The notes: generated by a model from the sequence alone, not told the origin. A DNA stretch of 16,674 nt from DRQF01 sp964559135 (GCA_964559135.1 CAZLGG010000086.1:1-16674); one strand, 5' to 3'. Counted from the first letter of the stretch, positions 1 to 7,858 are shown. Numbers and translations are program-made.

Positions 1-2
1 GG

Positions 3-467
3 GTGGCGTCGTCTCAACGCGGGCGGCGTCTGGCCCGCGGGGGCCGTGGCCACGTCGAGGAGTTGGAAAGGAGAATGCAGAGAGTTCGCGCTCTCTCCGC
101 TCTGCTGGGTGCGGAGCCCACCGTGGATTTCGCGGAGCGACACGCGCCTGAGATCGAGGGCGGGGATGGGCAGGGCTCCGACGTCGAGGACGGCGTGATG
201 GATGCCATCGTTGCGAGATTCGGAGTCACGAAGAAAGACGTCCTCTCCAAACGGAAGCTACGCTCACTGGGACTTCCTCGGGGAATGATCGTCTGGATCC
301 TCCGTGAGCGCCGCGGCTTGACCTACAAGGAAATCGGTCGCGTCCTCGGCGGCCGCAGTCATACGTCGGTCCACGTCATGCTCAAGCGGCACCGAGATCT
401 CATCGAGAACGATCCGGAACTGCGCCAGATCGCCGAAACCGTTCCTTGTCCTCCTCGCCGATCATGA
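3..467 (+). CDS. DnaA-like protein, C-terminal part (end of AAA+ lid plus domain IV), 5' end outside the window
   Basis: Only the last 154 codons are visible; the frame is open to the window edge, so the GTG at 3 is probably internal. Visible residues 17-45 (HVEELERRM... then PTVDFAE) align with the end of DnaA domain III, where the family has NVRELEGALNRV followed by a TIDF-like stretch. Residues from about 64 onward match DnaA domain IV: the DVLSKRKLRS helix, then GLTYKEIGRVLGG, then GRSHTSV (117-123) in place of the signature GRDHTTV. In the family, domain IV binds DnaA boxes and domain III binds ATP. Two key positions differ: the sensor-II arginine of VRELEG is Glu19, and the signature Asp is Ser119. 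This suggests a divergent DnaA or a paralogue. RAYT-type transposases also carry a DnaA_C-like domain, but the upstream AAA+ lid match argues against that. The stop overlaps the ATG of the next gene (ATGA). Confidence 0.75.
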   Translation: MASSQRGRRLARGGRGHVEELERRMQRVRALSALLGAEPTVDFAERHAPEIEGGDGQGSDVEDGVMDAIVARFGVTKKDVLSKRKLRSLGLPRGMIVWILRERRGLTYKEIGRVLGGRSHTSVHVMLKRHRDLIENDPELRQIAETVPCPPRRS

Positions 468-1480
468 CCGCCGACGCTCTCGATTCTCTTCGCGGGCACG
501 AAGGCGTGAAGCGTCTCCTGCGCGCTGTCCAGACCACCGGTCGTATTCCCACGGGCTTTTTGTTTCACGGCCACGCCGGCGTGGGCAAGCGAACGGCGGC
601 CCGCCTTTTCCTGCGCCGCTTGGTCTGCGATGCCGGGACCGGGTGCGGCGCGTGCCGACCCTGTCACATGGATCTCGAGGTCCGCCATCCCGATCTCATC
701 GAGGTGGCCCGCGTGGAGGGGAAGACGAGGCTTGCCATCGATCAGATCCGGGATTTGCGGGAGTGGTTTTCGGTGACGCCGTTTTCGGCCGATCGCCGGG
801 CCGCCGTCATCGACGATGCGTCCACGATGACCGAGGAGGCCCAGAACGCCCTTTTGAAGCTCCTTGAAGAGCCCCCCGCCCGCGGTCTCATCATTCTGGT
901 GGCCGACGACCCGGGCAAGCTCTTGGAGACGATCCAGTCCAGGCTTCAAACCGTCTATTTCGGTCCCCTCGGCGAGGAGGATCTCCTGGCTCTCGCGGAT
1001 CCGGAGGGATCGCTGCCCTCCACACAGCGAAGTCTGGTGGCGCTTTGGGCGGGAGGGTCCGTCGAGAGGGCGGGGCTTTTGGTGAACGAGGGGAATCTCG
1101 ATGAGGCCATCGCGCGCTCCCGGGCGCTTCTCGATCGCAGGGTCGGGCCGTTTTCGTTTTCCCAGGACTTGCTGGGCGGCCGCGTCAAGGGTCGGGATCC
1201 CAGGCAAGAGGTCCGCGAACTCCTGGAGGGAAGCTTGAATCTTCTCCGCGCCCAGTTGCAGGCCCGTCATCAAGGAGGCGTGCCGGATGTCCTCCTTGTG
1301 GAAGGGCTTCGTGCAAGGGAGGATGCGGTCATCGAAGAGGCTCAGGGCCTCCTTTTGGAAGCTCTCGGGCGTCTGAGCGGTCAAGCGACACCGCGCCTCC
1401 TCTTGGAAGGTGTCAAGATACGGCTCCATCGCCTCCTGCACGGGTCGCGATCTCACGGAAACGTCCCCCGGGCCGTATAG
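464..1480 (+). CDS. holB: DNA polymerase III subunit delta' (clamp loader)
   Basis: 338 residues, AAA+ clamp-loader subunit of the cytoplasmic replisome. Walker A-like GHAGVGKRT is at residues 36-44. A zinc-binding cysteine set C55, C61, C64, C67 follows, as is typical of delta' and gamma/tau. The Walker B/sensor-1 region ends in NALLKLLEEPP (128-138), a strong family signature, then SRLQTVYFGPL. The C-terminal third is helical and less conserved, as expected for the collar domain. An in-frame TTG at 446 exists, but ATG 464 is preferred because it forms a four-base ATGA overlap with the stop of the DnaA-like gene, implying translational coupling. The serine before R in the SRC motif is present, but the usual Cys is Leu. 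Confidence 0.93.
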   Translation: MTADALDSLRGHEGVKRLLRAVQTTGRIPTGFLFHGHAGVGKRTAARLFLRRLVCDAGTGCGACRPCHMDLEVRHPDLIEVARVEGKTRLAIDQIRDLREWFSVTPFSADRRAAVIDDASTMTEEAQNALLKLLEEPPARGLIILVADDPGKLLETIQSRLQTVYFGPLGEEDLLALADPEGSLPSTQRSLVALWAGGSVERAGLLVNEGNLDEAIARSRALLDRRVGPFSFSQDLLGGRVKGRDPRQEVRELLEGSLNLLRAQLQARHQGGVPDVLLVEGLRAREDAVIEEAQGLLLEALGRLSGQATPRLLLEGVKIRLHRLLHGSRSHGNVPRAV

Positions 1481-1510
1481 GCTGTCCCGAACCGACCGGA
1501 GAGATTGCAA

Positions 1511-1891
1511 GTGGCCATGTCCGACTACAAGTCCGAAGTCTTCCAGCCCCTCGTGGACCGTGACGGTCGCTATGCCAGGGAGGCGTACTCCTTCACCCTG
1601 GAGGCCTTCGAGTACACGATGCAGCGCAGACGCGCCATGGGGCAGTTGGGCCATATCACCGGCGGGCAGCTCTGCCAGGGCATCAAGGAGTACGCGGAGT
1701 CCGCCTTCGGCTATCTGACCAAGACCGTGTTCTCCCAGTGGGGCCTCCGATCCACGAGGGATTTCGGAGAGATCGTTTTCGCCCTCATCGAGGCGGAATT
1801 GCTCTCCAAGCGGGAATCCGACCGGGTCGAGGACTTCGATCGAGCTTTCGAATTCGACGAAGTCTTCGAGCGTCAATTCATCTACGATTGA
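1511..1891 (+). CDS. Minf_1886 family protein (function unknown)
   Basis: About 126 residues, acidic, soluble, without signal peptide or membrane segment. The core matches what I know of the Minf_1886 family, common in planctomycetes and verrucomicrobia. It has RYAREAYSFTLEAFEYT near the N-terminus, a HITGGQLCQGIKEYA segment, then FSQWGLRSTRDFGEIVF and an LLSKRESD segment, ending in an acidic FEFDEVFE tail. No catalytic motif is evident. GTG 1511 is chosen because GGAGAG (1498-1503) lies 7 bases upstream; ATG 1517 (124 residues) is the main alternative, and TTG 1505 is too close to the site. It lies 30 bases after holB in the same direction and is probably cotranscribed. Family assignment is from memory of the pattern; function is unknown. 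Confidence 0.85.
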   Translation: MAMSDYKSEVFQPLVDRDGRYAREAYSFTLEAFEYTMQRRRAMGQLGHITGGQLCQGIKEYAESAFGYLTKTVFSQWGLRSTRDFGEIVFALIEAELLSKRESDRVEDFDRAFEFDEVFERQFIYD

Positions 1892-1935
1892 ATTCACATC
1901 CTCGCGGCGGGACGGTAGGATGCAGGTCCATCCAG

Positions 1936-1944
1936 CAGAGGAGA
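1936..1944 (+). promoter_or_regulatory. Ribosome binding site fixing the Gfo/Idh start
   Basis: AGAGGAGAG lies 6 bases before ATG 1951. It decides the start of the oxidoreductase, whose frame is open much further upstream (to 1738) through the Minf_1886 gene. The start placed here begins directly with a twin-arginine signal peptide. Confidence 0.75.
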
Positions 1945-1950
1945 GTTGCC

Positions 1951-3216
1951 ATGCCATCCATCGACCGTCGTCATTTCGTCCTGGGATCGGGAGCTGCCGT
2001 CTTGGGCGGCCTCACCCAGCCCTTGGACCGCCTCGCCCTGCACGTCGGCGGCAAGGAAGAGTTGAGAGTCGGCTTGATCGGATGCGGAGGTCGGGGGAGC
2101 GGCGCCGTCATCAACGCTCTCAATGCGGACCCCGCCGCCAGGCTCGTGGCCATGTGCGATGTGTTTCCCGACCGCCTGGATGCCAGTTTGGGGCGACTCC
2201 AGAAGAGTCAGCACGCCAAGCGCATTCAGGTGGACGAGGAGCATCGGTTTACGGGATTCGACGGCTACAAGCATCTCATCGACGCGGTCGACGTGGTCTT
2301 GCTGGCGGCCACGCCTCATTTCCGACCTCGGCATCTCGCCGCGGCCGTGCGCGCGGGCAAGCACGTCTTTTGCGAAAAACCGGTGGCGGTCGATGTCCCA
2401 GGGGTCCGATCCGTGATGGAGACCAGCGCTCTCGCCGCGAAGAACGGCACGAGTCTCGTTTCGGGACTTTGCTACCGCTACGACACGCCCAAGCGGGAGG
2501 TCATGAAGCGCATCCACGACGGCGCCGTGGGGCGCATCGTCGCACTTCAATGCACCTACAACACGGGCGGGCTATGGCACCGCGGTTCCAAACCCGAGTG
2601 GTCGGACATGGAGTACCAGATTCGGAACTGGCTCTACTTCACGTGGTTGAGCGGCGACCACATCGCCGAGCAGAGCATCCACTCGTTGGACAAGATTCTC
2701 TGGGCCATGCAGGACGAACCACCGGTGAAGGTGACGGCGAGCGGCGGACGCATCAATCGCATCGAGCCGAAATACGGCAACGTCTTCGACCACTTCAACA
2801 CGGTGTTCGAGTGGAAGGACGGCGTGAAACTGTTCCATTCCTGCCGTCAGTGGGCGGGAGCCGACTCGGACGTGTCCGACTACGTCTTCGGGACCGACGG
2901 GGTGGCGGCCATCCAGCGGCATTCCATCAAGGGCGCCAACGCCTGGCGCTGGCGCGGACGCAGCCCGAGCATGTACGACAACGAGCACGTCGCGCTTTTC
3001 CGTTCGATTCGCGAGAACAAACCGATCAACAACGGGGACTACATGTGCAAGGCCACCCTCATGGCGATCATGGGGCGCATGTCCGCCTACACCGGAAAGA
3101 CGATCACCTGGGACGAGCTCATGAAGAGCAAGTTGGATCTCACTCCGGAACGCTACGAGTTCGGTCCTCATCCCGTGGCGCCGGTGGCGCGTCCCGGGAA
3201 GACGCCTTTCGTTTGA
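1951..3216 (+). CDS. Gfo/Idh/MocA family oxidoreductase with Tat signal
   Basis: 421 residues. The N-terminus carries a twin-arginine motif DRRHFVLG (5-12) followed by a hydrophobic stretch to about residue 30, indicating Tat export of a folded protein. The Rossmann dinucleotide site is VGLIGCGGRGSG (40-51). The family EKP motif is at 142-144 (CEKPVAVD). GDHIAEQSIHSLD (235-247) supplies the histidine region typical of the substrate pocket. The C-terminal half is the alpha/beta Gfo/Idh domain, with the SIRENKPINNGDYM segment usual for planctomycete and Bacteroidetes members. Such proteins are NAD(P)-dependent dehydrogenases or glycoside-processing enzymes acting on sugars or cyclitols. The substrate cannot be read from this sequence. 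It stands alone between the replication genes and the convergent apbE, which overlaps its 3' end. Confidence 0.93.
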   Translation: MPSIDRRHFVLGSGAAVLGGLTQPLDRLALHVGGKEELRVGLIGCGGRGSGAVINALNADPAARLVAMCDVFPDRLDASLGRLQKSQHAKRIQVDEEHRFTGFDGYKHLIDAVDVVLLAATPHFRPRHLAAAVRAGKHVFCEKPVAVDVPGVRSVMETSALAAKNGTSLVSGLCYRYDTPKREVMKRIHDGAVGRIVALQCTYNTGGLWHRGSKPEWSDMEYQIRNWLYFTWLSGDHIAEQSIHSLDKILWAMQDEPPVKVTASGGRINRIEPKYGNVFDHFNTVFEWKDGVKLFHSCRQWAGADSDVSDYVFGTDGVAAIQRHSIKGANAWRWRGRSPSMYDNEHVALFRSIRENKPINNGDYMCKATLMAIMGRMSAYTGKTITWDELMKSKLDLTPERYEFGPHPVAPVARPGKTPFV

Positions 3217-4228
3217 GAACAAGGTGAAAGCCGGGAGTCTCGCTTCGGCGCCAACTCCCGTTTTCCTCCACGACGATGCGGGCTTGCGTCCCCGGATACC
3301 GGGCCAGCAGCGAGAAGCCCTCCTCAGCGCCGAGGACGGCCAATGCGGACGCGAGAGCATCCGCCAGGGCGCCGTCGCGCGCGATGACCGTGACGCTCAT
3401 CGAGTGGGTGAGAGGTTCGCCCGTCCTGGGGTCCAGGATGTGCGAGTAGCGTTTCCCGTCGATGACCACGAATTGGAAGGCGTCGCCGGAGGTCGCCACG
3501 GCTTTTCGGACGACTTCGACCCCTTCCTCGACGGGTCGGTCTTCCCGTCCGGGCGCGGCCAGCCCCACGCGCCAGCCCGCTCTGCCGGACGGCGCATCGC
3601 CCACGACCACGTCACCTCCCGCATCCACGAGAGCGTTGGGGAACCCCCGCCGCCTGAGAACGTTCAAGGCCTCCTGGGCGGCGTAGCCCTTGGCGATGCC
3701 GCCGAGGTCGAGCGCCATCCCGTCGACGGCCAGCGTGACGGTGTGGTGCGTCGGGTCCAGCGTCACTTTGTCGAATCCCACCCGTCGCCGGGCCTCGCCC
3801 AAGCGATGTCGATCAGGCCGGCGTCCGGTGCGGCGAGCGCGACGCCAGAGCTTGACCAACGGGCCGACGGTGGGATCGAAGCTCCCCTGACTCGCGCGAG
3901 CGATGTCGAGAGCTTTTTTCATGATGTCGAAGAGGTCCGTGCTCACGGGATAGGGCTGGCCGGCCGGCGCCGCGGACAATCTGTTCAACTCGCTCGCGGG
4001 GGCGTAGTCGGAGAGTTTTCCGTCGAGTTCGCGGATCCTCGCAAAGGCGTCCTGAATCGCAGCCGCCGCGGCCTGCGTCGCCTCCGTCCGCATCTCGACG
4101 GAGATGCGGACCTGCGTTCCCATGTGACGTTCGGTCCGCGTCAACCGATGCATGCGGACGCTGCCGCATCCGGTCAGAAGGAACGCGGTCAGGGAGCCGA
4201 GGGCGAGGAATCGAGAAGTCTTGGACAC
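3140..4228 (-). CDS. apbE: FAD:protein FMN transferase, lipoprotein (ApbE family)
   Basis: 362 residues. ApbE attaches FMN covalently to Thr/Ser of extracytoplasmic flavoproteins such as NqrC, RnfG and FMN-binding-domain proteins. The N-terminus is a lipoprotein signal, hydrophobic with lipobox LLTGC, lipidated Cys21. Family motifs in order: HMGTQVRISV, DLGGIAKGYA (GGIAKG at 176-181), ALVDAGGDVVV, ATSGD (245-249), HILDPRTGEP (263-272), and ADALASAL with Asp290. Where many homologues have Thr in the metal-binding DAL(S/A)T segment, this has Ser294. GTG 4228 is preferred over TTG 4258 because AAGAGG lies 7 bases upstream. The last roughly 25 codons run antisense through the end of the Gfo/Idh gene. 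It diverges from the SUMF1-like/cytochrome operon. No obvious FMN-acceptor motif was seen in the window, so its target is unknown. Confidence 0.93.
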   Translation of the reverse strand: MSKTSRFLALGSLTAFLLTGCGSVRMHRLTRTERHMGTQVRISVEMRTEATQAAAAAIQDAFARIRELDGKLSDYAPASELNRLSAAPAGQPYPVSTDLFDIMKKALDIARASQGSFDPTVGPLVKLWRRARRTGRRPDRHRLGEARRRVGFDKVTLDPTHHTVTLAVDGMALDLGGIAKGYAAQEALNVLRRRGFPNALVDAGGDVVVGDAPSGRAGWRVGLAAPGREDRPVEEGVEVVRKAVATSGDAFQFVVIDGKRYSHILDPRTGEPLTHSMSVTVIARDGALADALASALAVLGAEEGFSLLARYPGTQARIVVEENGSWRRSETPGFHLVLKRKASSRDAPPAPRDEDRTRSVPE

Positions 4229-4294
4229 GGTTTGGCCTCTTGAATAGGGTGGGTGCAACCCATGGGATTCGAGTACAAAGGAGTCTCCCAGATC
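4229..4294. promoter_or_regulatory. Compact divergent intergenic region between apbE and the SUMF1-like gene
   Basis: Only 66 bases separate the two start codons. On the - strand AAGAGG (4236-4241) is the apbE ribosome binding site. On the + strand AAAGGAG (4277-4283), 11 bases before ATG 4295, serves the SUMF1-like gene. A short inverted repeat GGGT-GCA-ACCC is at 4251-4261. Both promoters must overlap or lie within the opposite gene, which suggests shared control of the two transcripts. No convincing -35/-10 pair was found. Confidence 0.5.
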
Positions 4295-5461
4295 ATGAAA
4301 CAGTGGCGAAGCCTCCGGTTCGACCGTGCCACGGCGTCGATCTTCGCGGCCTTGGCCGTGATTCTCCTAGGCTCCTCGGGCGAGGCCCAGAGCCTCGACG
4401 CCATGACATCATATAAGGAGTCGATCCCCGGGGGCAGCCAGGTCATCGCGATGGTCCCGATTCCCGTCGGTCGACAAGGGTATGCCCGGCGATTCACCAT
4501 GGGGGCGCCGATGAACGAGCCGGGATTCCGACCGGGCGAGGGGCCGCCCGTCGACGTGCTCATGGAACCCTTCTGGATCGGCAAGTTCGAGATCACCTGG
4601 GACGTCTATGACCTGTTCCGCAAGGAATACTCGATCGACATCGAGAAACGGTTGAGCCGCAAGGGTGCCGGGGCGAAGGCCTGGGCCGACGCCGTCAGCA
4701 TTCCCACGCCGCTCTGGGAGCAGGACTCGGCGCCCATTCTCGAGGGGCTGGGCACCGAGGGCGGTTATCCCGTCGCCGACATCTCCCAGTTCGCGGCCCG
4801 TCAGTTCACGAAATGGCTCAGCAAGAAGACCGGACACTTCTATCGACTTCCCACCGAAGCGGAATGGGAATACGCCGCCCGTGCCGGGACGACGACGCCC
4901 TGGTTCTTCGGAACGGACAAGAAGAAACTGGAGGAGTACGCGTGGTACTTCGACAACAGCAGCTACGAGGATCCGGACAAAGGACATCCGGACTTCGGCG
5001 CCGGCTACCGCAAGGTGGGATCGAAAAAGCCCAACCCGTGGGGGCTCCACGACATCTACGGCAACGTGGCGGAGTGGGTCATCGACGCCTACGACAAGGA
5101 CCGGTACGCCAAGCTGGGCAAGGGGCCCGTCACGTGGCGCGACGCCATCCTCTGGCCGAAGACCATCTTCCCCTGTGTCGTGCGGGGCGGGCATTGGGAA
5201 GCTGAACCCGAGGATTGCCGCTCCGCCTCCAGGCTGCACTCCGAGCCCAAATGGCAGTATCGCGACCCCCAGATCCCCAAGAGCATTTGGTGGTTCACCG
5301 ACGCTTTTCACGTGGGGTTCCGCATCGTTCGCCCGTTGAAGGAGCCGTCGGTGCAGGAGAAGCTCCGCTTCTGGGACGGCGAGATTCCCGCGATCCGCGA
5401 CGTCCTCGACGAGGGCGGGAAGCAGGCACGCAAGGCGATTCGTCCCGGGGCGGCGAAGTGA
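4295..5461 (+). CDS. Exported SUMF1/EgtB/PvdO-type (FGE-sulfatase domain) protein, likely not a true FGE
   Basis: 388 residues. A Sec signal peptide (hydrophobic 14-27, likely cleavage near GEA31) precedes a formylglycine-generating-enzyme-like fold. Signature segments are FTMGAPMNEPGF, FWIGKFEITWDVYD, RLPTEAEWEYAARAG (184-198), NPWGLHDIYGNVAEWV, VVRGGHW (295-301) and HVGFRIV near the end. In bacterial FGE the copper-binding cysteines follow RGGSW at W+2 and W+7. Here W+2 is Ala303 and W+7 is Cys308, so one ligand is missing, and the final GFRC is GFRI. The protein is therefore more likely a binding/structural or otherwise repurposed SUMF1-fold protein than a sulfatase activator. ATG 4295 follows AAAGGAG; ATG 4262 and GTG 4253 lack a signal-peptide context. 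Its stop overlaps the next gene's GTG start (GTGA), so the two are cotranslated. Confidence 0.9.
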   Translation: MKQWRSLRFDRATASIFAALAVILLGSSGEAQSLDAMTSYKESIPGGSQVIAMVPIPVGRQGYARRFTMGAPMNEPGFRPGEGPPVDVLMEPFWIGKFEITWDVYDLFRKEYSIDIEKRLSRKGAGAKAWADAVSIPTPLWEQDSAPILEGLGTEGGYPVADISQFAARQFTKWLSKKTGHFYRLPTEAEWEYAARAGTTTPWFFGTDKKKLEEYAWYFDNSSYEDPDKGHPDFGAGYRKVGSKKPNPWGLHDIYGNVAEWVIDAYDKDRYAKLGKGPVTWRDAILWPKTIFPCVVRGGHWEAEPEDCRSASRLHSEPKWQYRDPQIPKSIWWFTDAFHVGFRIVRPLKEPSVQEKLRFWDGEIPAIRDVLDEGGKQARKAIRPGAAK

Positions 5462-7641
5462 AATGGGTGGGGTGCGTTCTCGTGGCCCTGGTTGGCGGTG
5501 TCGTTCTGACTTCGACGTCGGCGTCGGCGCAGAACTACAAGCGCACCGACAGTCGCAAGCCCTACGTCCACCGGATACCGCTTTTTGATGCGACGGGGCG
5601 GCCCATCGGTCCGAAGAGCCGTGAGCCGTATTCGCCGCGCAAGACCTGCGGGCCCTGCCATGACGTTGCAACCATCGAACGGGGGCTCCATTCCAACGCC
5701 GCGCGCCGCACGACCCCCCTCACGGAGGGCGAACCTTGGGTCTTTCGAGACGCCCGCTCAGGCACGGTGGTACCTGTGTCTTTGGACAGACGACCCGGAA
5801 CCTTGGACGTTTCCGCGTTGGGGATGGGACCTCACGAGTTTCTGAGGACTTTCGGCAGTCATCTCGCGGGCGGAGGGGAAACGCTCTTGAACGCACCCTC
5901 CGACGCGGGGCGCTTCCAGCTCACGGGTTCTCTCGAGCTGGATTGCATGGCCTGCCACGAAGCGGGAGCGCGTTGGGACCAGGGCGCGTGGGCGAAGGCC
6001 GTTCACAAGGATCTCTTCCGGTGGGCGCCGACCGTGGCGATGGGCTTTGCGAGCGTCGAGGGCTCGCTCAAGGGAAAGCCCGTTCCCGCCGCGGCGGAGG
6101 AGGGGGCCGACCTCATTGCGCGCGCGGTCAAGGTGTCCTGGCGACCGGAGATCTTCGACCGAGACGGCAAGGTCTTCTTCGATGTCGTTCGCACAAGCCC
6201 CGATGTCGCCTGCCAAGCCTGTCATGGCGATGTGCAGGTGGGACCCGAGGCGCCGATGCGTCATCTCCAACCTAAGGATGTCCACGAGACGGCGGGGTTG
6301 TCGTGCGTGGACTGCCATGGCAGCGGCCTCGATCACGAGATGACCCGCGGTCGGCCCGGGTCTCCCGGCGCGGAGGTGTTCTCCTGTGCCGGTTGCCACC
6401 TCGAATCGGGTCGCCTGGGGGCCCCCCGCCCCCGTCACGCCGGGTTTCCCGCGGTGCACTTCGATCGACTGTCGTGCACCGCTTGCCACGCGGGACCGAC
6501 GTCGCCCCGTGTCCATCTTCAGACCCCGAGGGCCCATGGCCTGGGGATCGCCAGCCAGGACAGGACGGCCGACGATCCTCCTCGGGTGAGCACGCTTCTT
6601 CTGCCGAGGCCCGCCGATGGGCGTTGGGCTCCCGCCAGGGTTTTCTGGCCTTCGTTGTGGGCCCGGAGGATGGGGGAGACGTTGTCGCCCCTGGCTCCGT
6701 CCTCGATCTCACGAACCCTGCGGCGCGCTCTCAGGATTCGTAAGAGCTTCCGCTCCGAGATGCGAGATCCCGAGGTGTTCCGGGAACGGATGACCAAGGC
6801 CTTGGCCGCCTTGGCGTCCTCGGAGAAAGGAGAGGTCGTTTTCGTCGCGGGGAACAGGATTCTCTCGCTGGGCCCGGACGGAAGGCTCCGCAGCGAAGCC
6901 GCAAGCCGAGATCTGGCCGCGCGTTGGTCTCTCGCGCACCCCGTCCGTCCGGCCCGGGAGGCTCTGGGCGCCCAGGGGTGCGAGGAGTGTCATGCGGGCG
7001 ACGCGGATCTCCTTTCGGCCCGGGTCGAGGTGGATCGGACCGTCCCGGGTGCGATCCTGGTCAAGCGCTGGGCGCCGCTCGACCCCGATCTTGGCGTCAA
7101 GCTCGGGCGCATGGCTCGGACCTGGGGGGCGCGGCGGCTCTTCAAGGTGCTTGTTTGGGCGGGGGGCGCCCTCCTCACGCTCCTTTCGATCGCCGCACTG
7201 GGAAGGCCTCTGCGCCTTCCCGCGTCGAGGTCCATGCGCCTCGCGCGGGCTGTGTTTCTCCTCACGACCGGGCTTTTGGTGGGGACGAGTGCAATGTCCT
7301 GGTGGGCTGGGGAGGCGATTTCGGGTCTCCCCCTGCTGGCCCACATGCCTCTCGGCTTGATTTGGATCTGGAGCCTGGTGGTGAATCTCGCCGTTCGTGG
7401 CGCCGAGCCGGAGAGCCACCTCGTCCGCCTCAGCCGCTTCCTCATGTTCCTCGCCGCTTGGGTGACGACCATGGCCGCGGTTCTCCTCTTTACCGCTTGG
7501 TTCGACCAGGACGGCATGGCGCTACTTCTACGAGTCCATCGCTGGACGTCGCTCGCCGCCGTCACCGCGGGACTGCCCCTCTGGCTCCGATTGCGTTTCC
7601 TCAGCGGCAGCCGAATGCCACCGCCACGAGTTCTCCCTTGA
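5458..7641 (+). CDS. Seven-haem cytochrome c with C-terminal five-helix membrane domain
   Basis: 727 residues. A Sec signal peptide ends near ASA24. Seven CXXCH haem c sites have first cysteines at 64, 163, 252, 283, 310, 340 and 508. A long linker (345-500) has no haem motif. From about residue 565 there are five hydrophobic helices (about 565-583, 598-620, 628-647, 660-682, 696-715). Basic loops after helix 1 and helix 3 and the basic C-terminus predict N-out topology, with the haem domain outside the cytoplasmic membrane. His629 and His694 both fall at the outer ends of helices 3 and 5, so they could ligate one b haem. The protein would then pass electrons between the quinone pool and periplasmic haems. 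That last step is inference. GTG 5458 overlaps the upstream stop, supporting coupling with the SUMF1-like gene. The exact reductase or oxidase role is unknown. Confidence 0.88.
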   Translation: MKWVGCVLVALVGGVVLTSTSASAQNYKRTDSRKPYVHRIPLFDATGRPIGPKSREPYSPRKTCGPCHDVATIERGLHSNAARRTTPLTEGEPWVFRDARSGTVVPVSLDRRPGTLDVSALGMGPHEFLRTFGSHLAGGGETLLNAPSDAGRFQLTGSLELDCMACHEAGARWDQGAWAKAVHKDLFRWAPTVAMGFASVEGSLKGKPVPAAAEEGADLIARAVKVSWRPEIFDRDGKVFFDVVRTSPDVACQACHGDVQVGPEAPMRHLQPKDVHETAGLSCVDCHGSGLDHEMTRGRPGSPGAEVFSCAGCHLESGRLGAPRPRHAGFPAVHFDRLSCTACHAGPTSPRVHLQTPRAHGLGIASQDRTADDPPRVSTLLLPRPADGRWAPARVFWPSLWARRMGETLSPLAPSSISRTLRRALRIRKSFRSEMRDPEVFRERMTKALAALASSEKGEVVFVAGNRILSLGPDGRLRSEAASRDLAARWSLAHPVRPAREALGAQGCEECHAGDADLLSARVEVDRTVPGAILVKRWAPLDPDLGVKLGRMARTWGARRLFKVLVWAGGALLTLLSIAALGRPLRLPASRSMRLARAVFLLTTGLLVGTSAMSWWAGEAISGLPLLAHMPLGLIWIWSLVVNLAVRGAEPESHLVRLSRFLMFLAAWVTTMAAVLLFTAWFDQDGMALLLRVHRWTSLAAVTAGLPLWLRLRFLSGSRMPPPRVLP

Positions 7642-7858
7642 GTGATCTGCGCTGAGATACGACGACGAACCGTCCCTACGCCGGGAGTAGATAGCCGGAA
7701 GGGCATGCCCAGGACGACGACGCTCCGGTGACCCTCGCGCTGTCGACAGATGTGATTCGGTGGCAGATGACATTTCATGGCTGGGTCGGGGGTTGGGATG
7801 AGACGCGACGGTTTCCCAAGAACAGAATCACTCATGAATCGATGGAGATGGAGAATCC

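Noticed and set aside
446..600. Replication origin (DnaA boxes) next to the dnaA-like gene
   Set aside because: No TTATCCACA-like boxes or AT-rich stretch seen; holB follows immediately.
359..1957. Long - strand open frame of 532 codons opposite holB and the Minf_1886 gene
   Set aside because: Antisense shadow of well-recognised genes in GC-rich DNA; its translation has no motif or signal and no ribosome site.
1920..3227. + frame of 435 codons overlapping the Gfo/Idh gene
   Set aside because: Translation is Arg/His/Gly-rich frame-shadow composition; the Gfo/Idh frame has all family motifs.
4409..5671. - strand open frame of 420 codons opposite the SUMF1-like gene
   Set aside because: Mirrors a gene with clear family motifs; the antisense translation is Arg/Pro/Gly-rich without domains.
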